From Photobacterium aphoticum (GTDB lineage: Bacteria > Pseudomonadota > Gammaproteobacteria > Enterobacterales > Vibrionaceae), in the NCBI RefSeq assembly GCF_001029435.1, contig NZ_LDOV01000044.1, positions 1 to 64,000 of the forward strand: a stretch of DNA of 64,000 nucleotides, in the 5' to 3' direction. The position numbers were made by a program, and so were the translations under genes. This document shows, one piece after another, positions 44,473 to 54,252 of the stretch. Positions within the stretch are counted from its first letter, which is position 1. Every line of letters starts with the position of its first letter. The notes under the pieces are model-generated. The model was not told the origin of the DNA. It worked only from the letters and a program-made list of their open reading frames with translations, and did not search any database.

Positions 44473-46296
44473 ATGCGTAATTCAGACCCAAGCCAAAACA
44501 ACAGCAACAACAACAACAACAGTGTATTGCCGCCCGAACCATCACCCAAACTGACACGCCAGCAGATCTATGATCGTATTCGCCAGTCGAGCAAAGACGA
44601 ATACATACTCAGTGAAATGATCCGTTTAGGCTTTTGGCAGAAAGATCGCACTAAGCCCAGTATTGCCGAAAAATTTATCGAAAAACGCAGTGCATTACTG
44701 AGCAGATTGCGAGAATTAACACGCCTCAATCGTCTTTATCAGGATCCTGAGAAGGCCCTGCTCGCATTGCATAAAACACGCAAAAAAGCAGCGCTGGAAA
44801 AACGCGAACAAATCCGGATTAATCACAACCTCGCCCGCTATGAGAAAGCCCTGCGCTGGCACAAAAAACAACAGACCCATTTCACATACTTGGGCGACGC
44901 TGGATATGGTGATAAGGCACTCACAGCAGGCCTGCAACAGACCACCTGTGACACCGCCCGGCTGACTGCACACGGTTTGCCTGCGTTCAGTCATGTCGGT
45001 GAGCTTGCCGACGCCATGGGTATCTCCACCTCGGAATTGCGGTTTCTGTGTTATCAAAAAGACGTGTCGACCGTCAGCCATTATCAGCATTTTGCACTCA
45101 GTAAAAAAACCGGCGGTACACGACTGATATCCGCCCCCATGCCAAGAATGAAGCGCGCCCAATACTGGTTGCTGGATAACGTGTTAAACCTTCTGCCCAT
45201 CCATGATGCGGCACACGGCTTCATCCAAGGGCGTAGCATTGTGACGAACGCCAAACCGCATACCAACAAACAGGTTGTGATCAATTTAGATCTCAAAGAC
45301 TTTTTCCCGAGCATCACCTATCCCCGGGTAAAAGGCATATTTAAGCAATCAGGTTACAGCGAGGCACTAGCGACAACCTTTGCTCTTATCGCTACCAAAT
45401 CGGACACACAAGCGGTCGAAATGGACGGACAGACCTACCATATCGCCAACGGTAAGCGTGAGTTGCCACAAGGATCTCCCTGTAGTCCAGCCATTACCAA
45501 TGTGCTCTGCCGTCGTCTTGATGCACGCTTACAGGGCATGGCACACAAACTGGGCTTTACCTACACCCGTTATGCTGATGATCTGACCTTTTCCAGTGAT
45601 GAGACCGATAAGATCCAGTATGTATTGTGGCGTTGCCAACGCATTGTCACGGATGAAGGCTTTACCCTGCATCCAGACAAAACCCGCGTGATGCGTAAAC
45701 ACCAAAAGCAAGAAGTCACGGGGATTGTGGTCAATGATGGGCTGTCGGTGGATCGCCCTACCTTGAAACGCTTCCGCGCGGTGGTACGGCAGATTGAATT
45801 AGATGGCCACTACGGCAAACACTGGGGGACTGGCGAATTGTTCCAGAGCTTGACCGGGTACGCCAACTTCGTGGCCATGGTCGCGCCAGAAAAAGGTATC
45901 CCGCTGCAAAAGCAAGTTGCTCACCTGAAACGCCAATACAATATTCCGGTTGCCGCAGGAAAGATCACGGCACTCAACAAACGTTTATTTCGCCTCAAAG
46001 CCGCCAAAGGCGAGGCCCCTCGCGAGGCATGGTGGCAACCGGCAGAAAAACCGGCCCCGGTATTAGCCCTGACGCAACAACAAATGGATGCGCAAAAACA
46101 GCAAGCGCGGCAAGCGGCGAAAGCCAATCAAGCCAATACGCATTCAGCTCATCCCGAGATGGCACCGGATCATACAAACCCAGCATTCATATCGGGGGGC
46201 AATGAAACCAACACCGCGAGCCCGAATCGCTTCGGTAGCCCTGTTGTGTGGACGGTGGTGGTTGTGTTGTTGCTGTTGAAAATATTCGTGTATTAA
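44473..46296 (+). CDS. Retron reverse transcriptase with C-terminal membrane tail
   Basis: 607 residues. It makes the branched msDNA from the adjacent RNA. Start ATG 44473 is set by GGAGG 8 bases upstream; the frame is open further upstream but that part is the retron RNA. The N-terminus has an Asn-rich run (about 5-20). RT motifs: LDLKDFFPS (D273), LPQGSP (331-336) and YADD (367-370). Two retron hallmarks are present, NAxxH (NAKPH, 259-263) and VTG (415-417). After the RT core comes a Gln/Ala-rich linker (about 530-560) and a final hydrophobic stretch, VVWTVVVVLLLLKIFVY, that ends the protein and looks like a tail anchor. That tail is not usual for retron RTs. Third gene of the operon. Confidence 0.95.
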   Translation: MRNSDPSQNNSNNNNNSVLPPEPSPKLTRQQIYDRIRQSSKDEYILSEMIRLGFWQKDRTKPSIAEKFIEKRSALLSRLRELTRLNRLYQDPEKALLALHKTRKKAALEKREQIRINHNLARYEKALRWHKKQQTHFTYLGDAGYGDKALTAGLQQTTCDTARLTAHGLPAFSHVGELADAMGISTSELRFLCYQKDVSTVSHYQHFALSKKTGGTRLISAPMPRMKRAQYWLLDNVLNLLPIHDAAHGFIQGRSIVTNAKPHTNKQVVINLDLKDFFPSITYPRVKGIFKQSGYSEALATTFALIATKSDTQAVEMDGQTYHIANGKRELPQGSPCSPAITNVLCRRLDARLQGMAHKLGFTYTRYADDLTFSSDETDKIQYVLWRCQRIVTDEGFTLHPDKTRVMRKHQKQEVTGIVVNDGLSVDRPTLKRFRAVVRQIELDGHYGKHWGTGELFQSLTGYANFVAMVAPEKGIPLQKQVAHLKRQYNIPVAAGKITALNKRLFRLKAAKGEAPREAWWQPAEKPAPVLALTQQQMDAQKQQARQAAKANQANTHSAHPEMAPDHTNPAFISGGNETNTASPNRFGSPVVWTVVVVLLLLKIFVY

Positions 46297-46307
46297 ACGA
46301 AGAGGTT

Positions 46308-46329
46308 CAGCGGCTAGACGTCGCCGCTG
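46308..46329 (+). terminator. Hairpin 12 bases after the reverse transcriptase stop
   Basis: A perfect 7-bp CAGCGGC/GCCGCTG stem with an 8-base loop lies just downstream of the retron operon. It has no T run, so it is a weak terminator candidate. The remaining gap to 46535 holds nothing else I can support. Confidence 0.35.
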
Positions 46330-46535
46330 ATACGCGACCTTACCTAGCAGCAGGCCAATCACAACAAGGTGGTCATTAGCCGGCTGGTGTCGTAACTGAT
46401 TTCTGGACAATTTCGTGTTACCCGCCACTTCAACACTCCTTTAGACAAAGTGTCTCAGCGTTTTACTAATTTAGAAATCAATGAAAATTTCCTAGGTATA
46501 CTAAGACAGCGAAATGGGTTGCCTTGTATCCACAC

Positions 46536-47735
46536 CTATCGCCCTATCTTCTCAAACCCTCTATCCTTCGCAAGTTGCTGCGCTAACTTCTTAGCGACCT
46601 TCAACAGCGCACTATCTGTGAATTGTTCAGCTTCTGACTTGTTATGTACCAAGACACCGCCGCATAAATATAAAACTTTTAAAGATGAGTCGTTGCGCAT
46701 TGCCTTATGGCTACCCGTTACAATTGCACCATCTTCACCAGAAAAGACACGATACCCTCGAGCACCAAGCCCGCCTTGAACAAGTGTTAATGGCTCCTTT
46801 CCATACGGCTTATTTGCATCCAGTAAATCGATATTGGTTGATGTGTAAGCTGTTTTGTTTGTTGGGGATAAGTATACCGCTACAATGCGTGGCATTATTG
46901 ACTTTCCCTTTTTTAGGGTAGTTAAGGACTGCGACACTTTTTCTTTTCGGGTCCTACTAGGTATTGAGGTTAAAGTGTCGAATACTTCTGCGTGGCGATC
47001 CGCAACATACGATTCAAAGTAAAAGCGGGGGTTATGGCTTGTTTTATCTTTGGAGCGATTAGTACCAAAGATAAAACTTTCGAGTTGATTCACCTCTACA
47101 TCACACTCTTTCGCCCATCGATTCATCCGCAGAACATAATCATTGAAAGCGGCACTGCGCATTGCTGATCGCAACTTAACATCAACGCCCTCTACTCTAG
47201 AAATATACTGCTTAGCTAATTGCTTATCTCCTTCATCAATAAGCAATGCGCAGTATGCAAGTCTTGTCCACTTATCAAAAATAGGTGAAATAATCGCTAA
47301 ACTATCCGCCTCTGAAATGAAGAAAAATAACTTAGTAAAGTACGCATCGCCTAAGCCCTTTAGCTTTCCCTCTCGTTCCATGTAGTCATATGCTAGAGAA
47401 AATAATCGTTGCTGCAATAATCGCTTAACAACCAACACTATCCCATCTATTCGCTCTGGAGTCACATCTAGTAATTTGCTTAGGTTGTCTCCCGTTACAC
47501 CTCCAGTCGATACCCCGCCCCAAATCATTGCTGCAAAAAAACCTTTATAGTACTCGTGGTTCTTAAAATACTCGGTCACTTGCTCTCGACCGATATAACC
47601 ATCTGAACAATCATGTAAGATTCCATCGATTACTTTATGGTGACGATAATTGAAATACCTATTTGCAATCTTAAAACTTGGCTGCTTTATTCTCTTTATT
47701 TTTTCAAGATTGCTTTTCAGAAACAGCGGGATCAT
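46536..47735 (-). CDS. Unknown protein next to the retron, 399 residues
   Basis: I do not recognise the whole protein. It is soluble and mostly helical in the first 280 residues, with a IWGGVSTGGVTGDNL segment near 91-105. The last 120 residues have an alpha-beta look; GARGYRVFSGEDGAIVTGSHKA (about 328-349, split here for length) recalls the small DUF4357-type module found at the C-terminus of some restriction and nuclease proteins, but the match is only by eye. The gene is clearly more AT-rich than its neighbours, has a weak ribosome site, and is convergent with the retron operon, so it looks acquired and may belong to the same accessory island. No catalytic residues can be named. Confidence 0.65.
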   Translation of the reverse strand: MIPLFLKSNLEKIKRIKQPSFKIANRYFNYRHHKVIDGILHDCSDGYIGREQVTEYFKNHEYYKGFFAAMIWGGVSTGGVTGDNLSKLLDVTPERIDGIVLVVKRLLQQRLFSLAYDYMEREGKLKGLGDAYFTKLFFFISEADSLAIISPIFDKWTRLAYCALLIDEGDKQLAKQYISRVEGVDVKLRSAMRSAAFNDYVLRMNRWAKECDVEVNQLESFIFGTNRSKDKTSHNPRFYFESYVADRHAEVFDTLTSIPSRTRKEKVSQSLTTLKKGKSIMPRIVAVYLSPTNKTAYTSTNIDLLDANKPYGKEPLTLVQGGLGARGYRVFSGEDGAIVTGSHKAMRNDSSLKVLYLCGGVLVHNKSEAEQFTDSALLKVAKKLAQQLAKDRGFEKIGR

Positions 47736-48030
47736 TTTTAATTTTGCCTATTCTGTTTGTCATGGGTTCAGTTTATCGAGATTCTACCAAATTAAAATAA
47801 GTGTAGAGGTAACTAACTCAAAAAGGAGTAAAAACGAGCTATCCTAAATCCCGCCATTGACCAACAGTATGGGTGTCATCTTTACATTGTCATCTGCTCA
47901 TTGATTCACAAAAGATGCCAATATCACATATTTACAAAAATGCCCTCTCAAAATAGGCCTTAAGTATCATCAATTCAGAATAATTTAGTACGTTATAAGG
48001 GAAGATATTTTATGTTCAAGGATGATATCG

Positions 48031-50484
48031 ATGAGCACGAAAAAAACGCACTCCATACAAACGCTCCTCTACTGGGGAACGGGCATCATCATGGCTTTTC
48101 TTCTCATTTTCTTTTATGCCGACAATCAGGTAGATAAAAAAGAAAATGCGCTTCATCTGTTGCAACTCGACATCGCCCTCTCTTCTCAGCAAATGCTCAT
48201 GATGCGCAGACATGAAAAAGATTTCCTTGCCCGCCAAGATGATAAATACATTGCCAAAATGACGGATGAAGCCAACGCCATCAAAGCACGTCTGAAGACA
48301 ATCAATGACAACATGACGATGTATGGACTCGCTTCCGATTTTGATTATCAAGAGACGGTATCCGCCATTGATGCTTACCTTGCACAGTTCAACCAGTTAA
48401 CCAAGACGGTTTACCTTATCCATGGCGACAACCAGAATAAAGGCGCGATTGATGACCTCAAACAATCCACATTGGGCTTTGAGCGTGTCGCATTTGTCGC
48501 CAATGATGAGCAATTAACCAACCAGTTAATCGACTTACAATCTCTGCTCATCTCGTTTTTCAAAGATTTTGATACAGCACTGCTCCCACAGATAAATACC
48601 GCCTTAGACGTGCTTCAACAACAAGTGGATACCCATTCAGAGAACACGCTTCTCGCCACACAGTTCACACGTTTTTCCGAACATTACTCTGCCCTCAAAA
48701 ATGACTTTGAAAAACTGGGCTATAGCCATAATAAAGGGCAACTGGGGCTGTTACGTTCCACCATCCATCGTGTTGAAACGAACTTAAAAACCCTCTACGA
48801 CGATATGCCCACATTGATAGAAAATAAGCTGTATACGTATATGTTTTATCACAATCTGCTAGCCGGCTTGCTCGGCGCGTCTATCCTTGCCGTTCTGTTT
48901 TTTGTGATTCGTTCCGTTTCAAGTTTGGAATCAGCCCTGCTTGCTTCCAAAGAAAAAGCCACCCGCGCAAACCGTGCAAAAAGTTCGTTTTTGGCCAATA
49001 TGTCGCATGAAATCCGTACCCCGCTGAACGGCATTATCGGGATGACGGAAATACTGGCTGACTCTAAATTATCAGCCATTCAAAAAGACTATCTCACCAC
49101 CATCAATTCATCATCGCAGACATTGCTGATGCTAATTAATGATGTCCTTGATCTGTCTAAGATTGAATCCGGTCACTTGGAAGTGAACGCCCATACCTGT
49201 GATATTCGTGAAATCATATACGACACCGCCGCGCTGATCGCCCCCAAAGCCCAGCAAAAGAACGTTGATTTACGGATTAACATGGACGTGAACATTCCGG
49301 ATTATGTGCGTGCTGATGAACAGAAAATTCGCCAAGTTATGATGAATCTGGCCTCCAATGCCATCAAATTCACGCAAACCGGCTCCGTCACTTTTACGCT
49401 TAATCTTGTTAAACAAAACGACCACAGTTTTGATTTCTACTTTGCGGTCAAAGATACCGGGATCGGTATTGATAGCAGTAAACACGACCAAGTGTTTGAA
49501 GAGTTTAAGCAAGAGAGTAATAGCACCTCGACAACGTATGGGGGCACCGGTCTTGGATTGGCGATTTCGTCCAAAATGATCAAAATGATGGGAGGCGAAA
49601 TTCAAATTACGTCTGAAAAAGGGCAAGGCTGTGAGTTCTATTTCACGATTCGTCTCGCTCAAGACCCTGAGCAGAGAGTGCGTAAAGGTGAGCCAAAAAC
49701 AGTCATTTATTGCAGTTCAAAACCGGATAGCTTGTTACTTCAAAATCTAGAGGCCATGCACTATCCCGTTTCACTTATCGACTCACCGGAGGAAGTCGCT
49801 CAAAGCTTGAATAAGCCCGCCGAGAGCAACCCAAACACGGTGTTGATTATGGATGTGCCCTGTTTTGATAGTCAGGTTGAAACGGTCAACCAGCAATACC
49901 CTCACCTGCCGCTTCTACTGTCACGCCCTAATAATGCTGAAAAAGTGGATTATGGTGACATCATTGCTGGCTACATCACGCTACCGCTGCTGGGCAGCCG
50001 ATTAGATGCGTTGATTAAATCCGCCAAAGTCCACAATGCAGAAACCAAAGACCGTGATGAGGCAGCAATCGCAGACACAACGGATGATGCCGGCGCGAAT
50101 GGCATGGTATTGGTGGTTGAAGATAACACGGTCAATCAGAAAGTGGTTTCCATTAACCTGAAGAAACTCGGCTTCCAGTATGAAATTGCCAATAACGGCG
50201 CTGAAGCCCTTGAGCTCTTCAAACAGCACCATGATAAAACACGGTTAATACTCATGGACTGCATGATGCCGATTATGGATGGCTTTGAAGCCACTACTGA
50301 AATTCGCAAATTTGAACACGAAGAGAAACTCCATGAGACGCACATTATTGCCCTCACGGCGTCTATTCTCGATGACGATATTCAGCGTTGTTTTGATTCA
50401 GGGATGAACGATTACCTGCCCAAGCCGTTCCGCCGGGAAGTGTTAATCGAAAAGCTGGAAAAACATGCGGTATGTGAAAGCTAG
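48031..50484 (+). CDS. Hybrid sensor histidine kinase with receiver domain
   Basis: 817-residue inner-membrane sensor. TM1 (about 10-30), a helical periplasmic sensor domain (about 31-265) like HBM/four-helix sensors, TM2 (about 272-295), a HisKA domain with H326 in NMSHEIRTP, an ATPase domain with N box (NLASNAIKF), DTGIGI and GTGLGLAIS, a diverged receiver-like region (about 545-660), and a C-terminal receiver with phosphoacceptor D743 in LMDCMMP and K in PKPF. Start ATG 48031 is preferred because AAGGA lies 8 bases upstream; ATG 48022 is adjacent to that site and too close. No cognate response regulator is adjacent, so a phosphotransfer protein elsewhere is expected. Signal unknown. Confidence 0.88.
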   Translation: MSTKKTHSIQTLLYWGTGIIMAFLLIFFYADNQVDKKENALHLLQLDIALSSQQMLMMRRHEKDFLARQDDKYIAKMTDEANAIKARLKTINDNMTMYGLASDFDYQETVSAIDAYLAQFNQLTKTVYLIHGDNQNKGAIDDLKQSTLGFERVAFVANDEQLTNQLIDLQSLLISFFKDFDTALLPQINTALDVLQQQVDTHSENTLLATQFTRFSEHYSALKNDFEKLGYSHNKGQLGLLRSTIHRVETNLKTLYDDMPTLIENKLYTYMFYHNLLAGLLGASILAVLFFVIRSVSSLESALLASKEKATRANRAKSSFLANMSHEIRTPLNGIIGMTEILADSKLSAIQKDYLTTINSSSQTLLMLINDVLDLSKIESGHLEVNAHTCDIREIIYDTAALIAPKAQQKNVDLRINMDVNIPDYVRADEQKIRQVMMNLASNAIKFTQTGSVTFTLNLVKQNDHSFDFYFAVKDTGIGIDSSKHDQVFEEFKQESNSTSTTYGGTGLGLAISSKMIKMMGGEIQITSEKGQGCEFYFTIRLAQDPEQRVRKGEPKTVIYCSSKPDSLLLQNLEAMHYPVSLIDSPEEVAQSLNKPAESNPNTVLIMDVPCFDSQVETVNQQYPHLPLLLSRPNNAEKVDYGDIIAGYITLPLLGSRLDALIKSAKVHNAETKDRDEAAIADTTDDAGANGMVLVVEDNTVNQKVVSINLKKLGFQYEIANNGAEALELFKQHHDKTRLILMDCMMPIMDGFEATTEIRKFEHEEKLHETHIIALTASILDDDIQRCFDSGMNDYLPKPFRREVLIEKLEKHAVCES

Positions 50485-50523
50485 GGTACCGTTTATATCG
50501 AGTACACATTTCTTACAAACATA

Positions 50524-50552
50524 AAAAAACGCGGGTCAAGACCCGCGTTTTT
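50524..50552. terminator. Bidirectional terminator between the sensor kinase and gnd
   Basis: The stem ACGCGGGTC/GACCCGCGT with an AA loop is flanked by an A run on the left and a T run on the right, serving both convergent genes. Confidence 0.92.
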
Positions 50553-50575
50553 CTGTTCAGCAACGGTAAGTAAAA

Positions 50576-52024
50576 TTACACGTCGTAAGTGGTCGATGAA
50601 ATGTCGCCACCTTTACCTGTCCAGTTAGTGTGGAAGAACTCGCCACGTGGCTTGTCAGTACGCTCGTAAGTGTGCGCACCGAAGTAGTCACGCTGTGCTT
50701 GCAGCATGTTTGCTGGCAAACGAGCTGTGGTGTAACCGTTCAGGAATGTCAGTGCGGAAGACATACATGGCATTGGTAGACCTGTCTCGAACGACTTCGC
50801 TACCACTTTACGCCATGCAGGCAGACACTGCTCTAGGATATCTTTGAAGTAGTTATCCAAGCCTAGGAACGCTAGCTCTGGGTTTGCTTCAAACGCATCA
50901 CGGATGTTACCCAGGAACGCACTACGGATGATACAACCGCCACGCCACATTAGCGCTACGTTACCGTAGTTCAGTGACCAATCGTTCTCTTCAGACGCTT
51001 CGCGGATCAACATGAAGCCCTGTGCGTAAGAGATGATCTTAGAGGCAAGCAGTGCCTGACGCAGTGCATCAACCCACTGTGCCTTGTCGCCTTCAATCGC
51101 TAGGATTGGGTTGTTGAACACTTTTTCTGCTTCAACGCGCTGATCTTTCAGAGAAGACAGACAACGTGCAAATACAGAGTCAGTGATCAGCGTTAGTGGG
51201 ATACCGTGCTCAAGCGCATTGATACCTGTCCACTTACCGGTACCTTTCTGGCCAGCGGTATCAAGGATCTTCTCAACCAGTGCTTCACCGTCTTCATCTT
51301 TGTAGCCCAAGATGTCAGCCGTAATTTCAACTAGGTAGCTGTCTAGCTCTGTCTTGTTCCACTCAGTGAAGATCGCTTGCATCTCGTCCGCAGACAGACC
51401 CAGACCTTCTTTCATGAAGTGGTAGGCTTCGCTGATCAGCTGCATGTCACCGTATTCGATACCGTTGTGTACCATCTTAACGAAGTGACCTGCACCTTCT
51501 TTACCTACCCAGTCACAGCACGCTTCACCTTGTTCGGTTTTCGCTGCGATGCCCTGGAAGATAGGCTTCACGAATGGCCATGCTTCTGGATCGCCACCCG
51601 GCATGATTGAAGGTCCGAAACGCGCACCTTCTTCACCGCCAGACACACCTGCACCGATAAAGCGGATGCCTTTTTCACGCAGTGACGCGTAACGACGGTT
51701 AGTGTCTGGGTAGTTTGTGTTACCACCATCAATAATGATGTCGCCTTCGTCCAGTAGCGGAGCCAGTGCATCAATGAACTGATCAACAACGTCACCCGCA
51801 CGCACCATTAGCATCACTTTACGTGGGCTTTCTAGCTTGCTAACCAAATCTTCCAATGAGGTTGCGCCAACAATGTTGGTCCCTTTTGCCGGACCATTAA
51901 GGAACTCATCAACTTTAGCAACGGTACGGTTGTAAGCAACCACTTTGAAACCGTTATCGTTCATGTTTAGGATCAGGTTCTGGCCCATAACGGCCAAACC
52001 GATAACACCAATATCTGCTTTCAT
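50576..52024 (-). CDS. gnd: 6-phosphogluconate dehydrogenase, decarboxylating
   Basis: 482 residues. Oxidises 6-phosphogluconate to ribulose-5-phosphate and CO2 with NADP+. The N-terminal Rossmann motif is GLAVMGQNL; the substrate site has GVSGGEEGARFGPSIMPGG (about 128-146) and a catalytic Lys in HFVKMVHNGIEYGDM (about 180-194); the C-terminus has RTDKPRGEFFHTNW. GGAGCG lies just upstream of the ATG. It is the last gene of the zwf-pgl-gnd operon, 9 bases after pgl, and ends before a bidirectional terminator. Confidence 0.97.
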   Translation of the reverse strand: MKADIGVIGLAVMGQNLILNMNDNGFKVVAYNRTVAKVDEFLNGPAKGTNIVGATSLEDLVSKLESPRKVMLMVRAGDVVDQFIDALAPLLDEGDIIIDGGNTNYPDTNRRYASLREKGIRFIGAGVSGGEEGARFGPSIMPGGDPEAWPFVKPIFQGIAAKTEQGEACCDWVGKEGAGHFVKMVHNGIEYGDMQLISEAYHFMKEGLGLSADEMQAIFTEWNKTELDSYLVEITADILGYKDEDGEALVEKILDTAGQKGTGKWTGINALEHGIPLTLITDSVFARCLSSLKDQRVEAEKVFNNPILAIEGDKAQWVDALRQALLASKIISYAQGFMLIREASEENDWSLNYGNVALMWRGGCIIRSAFLGNIRDAFEANPELAFLGLDNYFKDILEQCLPAWRKVVAKSFETGLPMPCMSSALTFLNGYTTARLPANMLQAQRDYFGAHTYERTDKPRGEFFHTNWTGKGGDISSTTYDV

Positions 52025-52033
52025 TTTCGCTCC

Positions 52034-52756
52034 TTATGCCAGCTCTTTGGCTGCTTCTGAATCTAGGTACCACTCAGTGATGCCATGCTTGGCAACCACC
52101 TTAGCGGCAGGATAATTGTTTGCTTCTGGTGACTGCTCGGCGATCTGTTTCAAAACAACCGCTTTGCTCTCACCCAGCACTAAATATGTAATGCGTTTTG
52201 CATTGGCCAACAGATGCGCGGTTTTCGACACGCGGATCTGACGCGTTTCAGGATGCGCCGCGATCGTCGCCAGCTCTGTGGCTTCATAGTTGGTTTGCTC
52301 TGGGAACAATGATGCCGTGTGGCCATCGGTACCCATGCCCAGCAAGATCCAATCAAACGCCGGCACACCGTGTTCAAGCGGGATCACCGTCAGCATTTCC
52401 TCGGCAAAACGACCCACTTCCATCGCCGCAAAATCTTCGCCACGAATACGGTGAATGTTTTCAGCCGGAATAGCAATATGATCAAACAGTAACGCTTTTG
52501 CCTGACCGTAGTTGCTCTGCGCGTTATCAGGCGCCACACAGCGCTCATCTCCCCACCAAAAATGCAGGTTTTCCCACGCAATAGTGGTCGCAAACTCGGA
52601 GTTTGCGAGAAAATCAAACAACTGTGACGGCGTGCTACCGCCCGATAGCGAAATGTGTACCGGACGATCTTGCTGACTGTAGGTTTTCAGTTCATTCGCC
52701 AGTGCTTCAACCACCTGTTGCGCACTGTCAAAAACGTGATAATTCATGCTACTCAT
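52034..52756 (-). CDS. pgl: 6-phosphogluconolactonase
   Basis: 240 residues. Hydrolyses 6-phosphogluconolactone, the second step of the oxidative pentose phosphate pathway. Typical blocks are HISLSGGSTPSQLFDFLA (about 34-51), WWGDERCVAPDNAQSNYG (about 67-84) and ILLGMGTDGHTASLFP (about 137-152). It overlaps the end of zwf by 4 bases (ATGA), so translation is coupled. Confidence 0.95.
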   Translation of the reverse strand: MSSMNYHVFDSAQQVVEALANELKTYSQQDRPVHISLSGGSTPSQLFDFLANSEFATTIAWENLHFWWGDERCVAPDNAQSNYGQAKALLFDHIAIPAENIHRIRGEDFAAMEVGRFAEEMLTVIPLEHGVPAFDWILLGMGTDGHTASLFPEQTNYEATELATIAAHPETRQIRVSKTAHLLANAKRITYLVLGESKAVVLKQIAEQSPEANNYPAAKVVAKHGITEWYLDSEAAKELA

Positions 52757-54252
52757 AGCTCGCAGTAATCTGTGTTCGCCAGGTTCTTACATGGGAAACG
52801 CCACTCACGGTTGTCACGGGTCAACAACTCGTCAGCTTCTTTCGGTCCCCATGTGCCGGCTGCGTAGCCGTACAGGTGCTCTGGGTTTTCTTTGTAATCC
52901 AAGATTGGCTGAACAAATTCCCAACACGCTTTCACGGCGTCTGAACGGGCAAACAGTGTCGCATCACCTTTCATGGAATCCAGCAGCAGACGCTCGTAAG
53001 CCGTCAGCATATGGGTTTCTTCCAGACTTTCGTAGTGGAAGTCCATCGACACTTCTTTAGCTTCAAAGCCCGCACCAGGTTTTTTCAGGCCAAAGCTCAT
53101 CAAAATGCCTTCATCAGGCTGAATACGGATGATCAGTTTATTCTCAGGTGCATTCGCACCAAACACTGGGTGTGGGGTTTTCTTAAAGTGAATAACCACT
53201 TCTGTCACGCGAGTTGGCAGACGCTTACCTGTACGCACGTAGAACGGTACACCGTTCCAACGCCAGTTATCGATAAACATCTTCAGACCCACGTAGGTCT
53301 CTGTGCGGGAATCTTCTGCCACACCCGGTTCGTCACGGTAGCCAATCAAATGCTTACCACGAACGTCAGATTCGGTGTACTGGCCCAACACAAGGTTGTT
53401 TTTCAGATCGTTTTCAGACAGTGGCTGCAGGCTTTGGAATACCTTCATCACTTCGTTACGCATGGTATCCGCGTTGATTGCCGCTGGCGGTTCCATTGCG
53501 ACCATGGCTAACACTTGTAGCAGGTGGTTCTGGAACATATCACGCATCGCACCTGCGCCATCGTAGTAACCACCACGCTCTTCCACGCCAAGGAACTCAG
53601 CCGCCGTGATTTCAACGTAATCAATGAAGTTACGGTTCCACAAAGGCTCAAACATGCCGTTTGCAAAGCGGAATACAAGCAGGTTCTGTACCGTTTCTTT
53701 ACCCAGGTAGTGGTCGATACGGTAGATTTGGTGTTCTTTGAAATGAGAGTGAAGATCGGTGTCAAGCTGCTCGGCGGTCGCCAGATCGTAACCGAATGGT
53801 TTTTCAACAATCAGACGTTTCCAGCCACGGGCTTCATTATTCAGGCCGTATGCAGACAGACATTCAGGGATCACGCTGTATAGGCTTGGTGGGGTCGCTA
53901 AGTAAAACGTGGTATTGCCGTTGGTGTGATAAGCCTGTTCAATCTCATCAAGGCGCGCTTTCAATTTAGCGTAATCTTCAACATCTTTGGTATCAATCGC
54001 TTGATAGTGAAGACGTTGGCAGAAAGCATCCAGTGTCTCTGGGTCCACTTTTTCGTTGGCCGTTAGTGAGGCTTTCAGCTTTTGTTGGAATTCTTCGTCA
54101 GAGTACTCTGTACGGCTCACCCCAAGGATGGCGAATTCTTCTGACAGTAATCCATTAGCATAAAGATGGTAGAAGGCAGGGATCAATTTGCGATGGGTCA
54201 AATCACCCGACGCCCCGAAGATGACGATACAATTATTTTCAGGCTTAACCAT
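52753..54252 (-). CDS. zwf: Glucose-6-phosphate 1-dehydrogenase
   Basis: 500 residues. Oxidises glucose-6-phosphate to the lactone and makes NADPH. The coenzyme motif is VIFGASGDLTHRKL (about 10-23), the substrate-site motif RIDHYLGKE (about 181-189). Start ATG 54252 (MVKPENN) matches the usual Vibrio start; a GTG at 54285 in frame would add 11 residues with no family support. First gene of the zwf-pgl-gnd operon; its promoter should be in 54253-54420, where I could not settle boxes. Confidence 0.96.
   Translation of the reverse strand: MVKPENNCIVIFGASGDLTHRKLIPAFYHLYANGLLSEEFAILGVSRTEYSDEEFQQKLKASLTANEKVDPETLDAFCQRLHYQAIDTKDVEDYAKLKARLDEIEQAYHTNGNTTFYLATPPSLYSVIPECLSAYGLNNEARGWKRLIVEKPFGYDLATAEQLDTDLHSHFKEHQIYRIDHYLGKETVQNLLVFRFANGMFEPLWNRNFIDYVEITAAEFLGVEERGGYYDGAGAMRDMFQNHLLQVLAMVAMEPPAAINADTMRNEVMKVFQSLQPLSENDLKNNLVLGQYTESDVRGKHLIGYRDEPGVAEDSRTETYVGLKMFIDNWRWNGVPFYVRTGKRLPTRVTEVVIHFKKTPHPVFGANAPENKLIIRIQPDEGILMSFGLKKPGAGFEAKEVSMDFHYESLEETHMLTAYERLLLDSMKGDATLFARSDAVKACWEFVQPILDYKENPEHLYGYAAGTWGPKEADELLTRDNREWRFPCKNLANTDYCEL

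Noticed and set aside
44082..44480. Possible small genes between the SWIM gene and the RT
   Set aside because: The frames cover the retron RNA stems and lack start signals; the RNA model explains the conservation better.
46380..46460. Possible insertion-sequence end near the retron 3' side
   Set aside because: No transposase remnant, no second end and no target duplication could be found.
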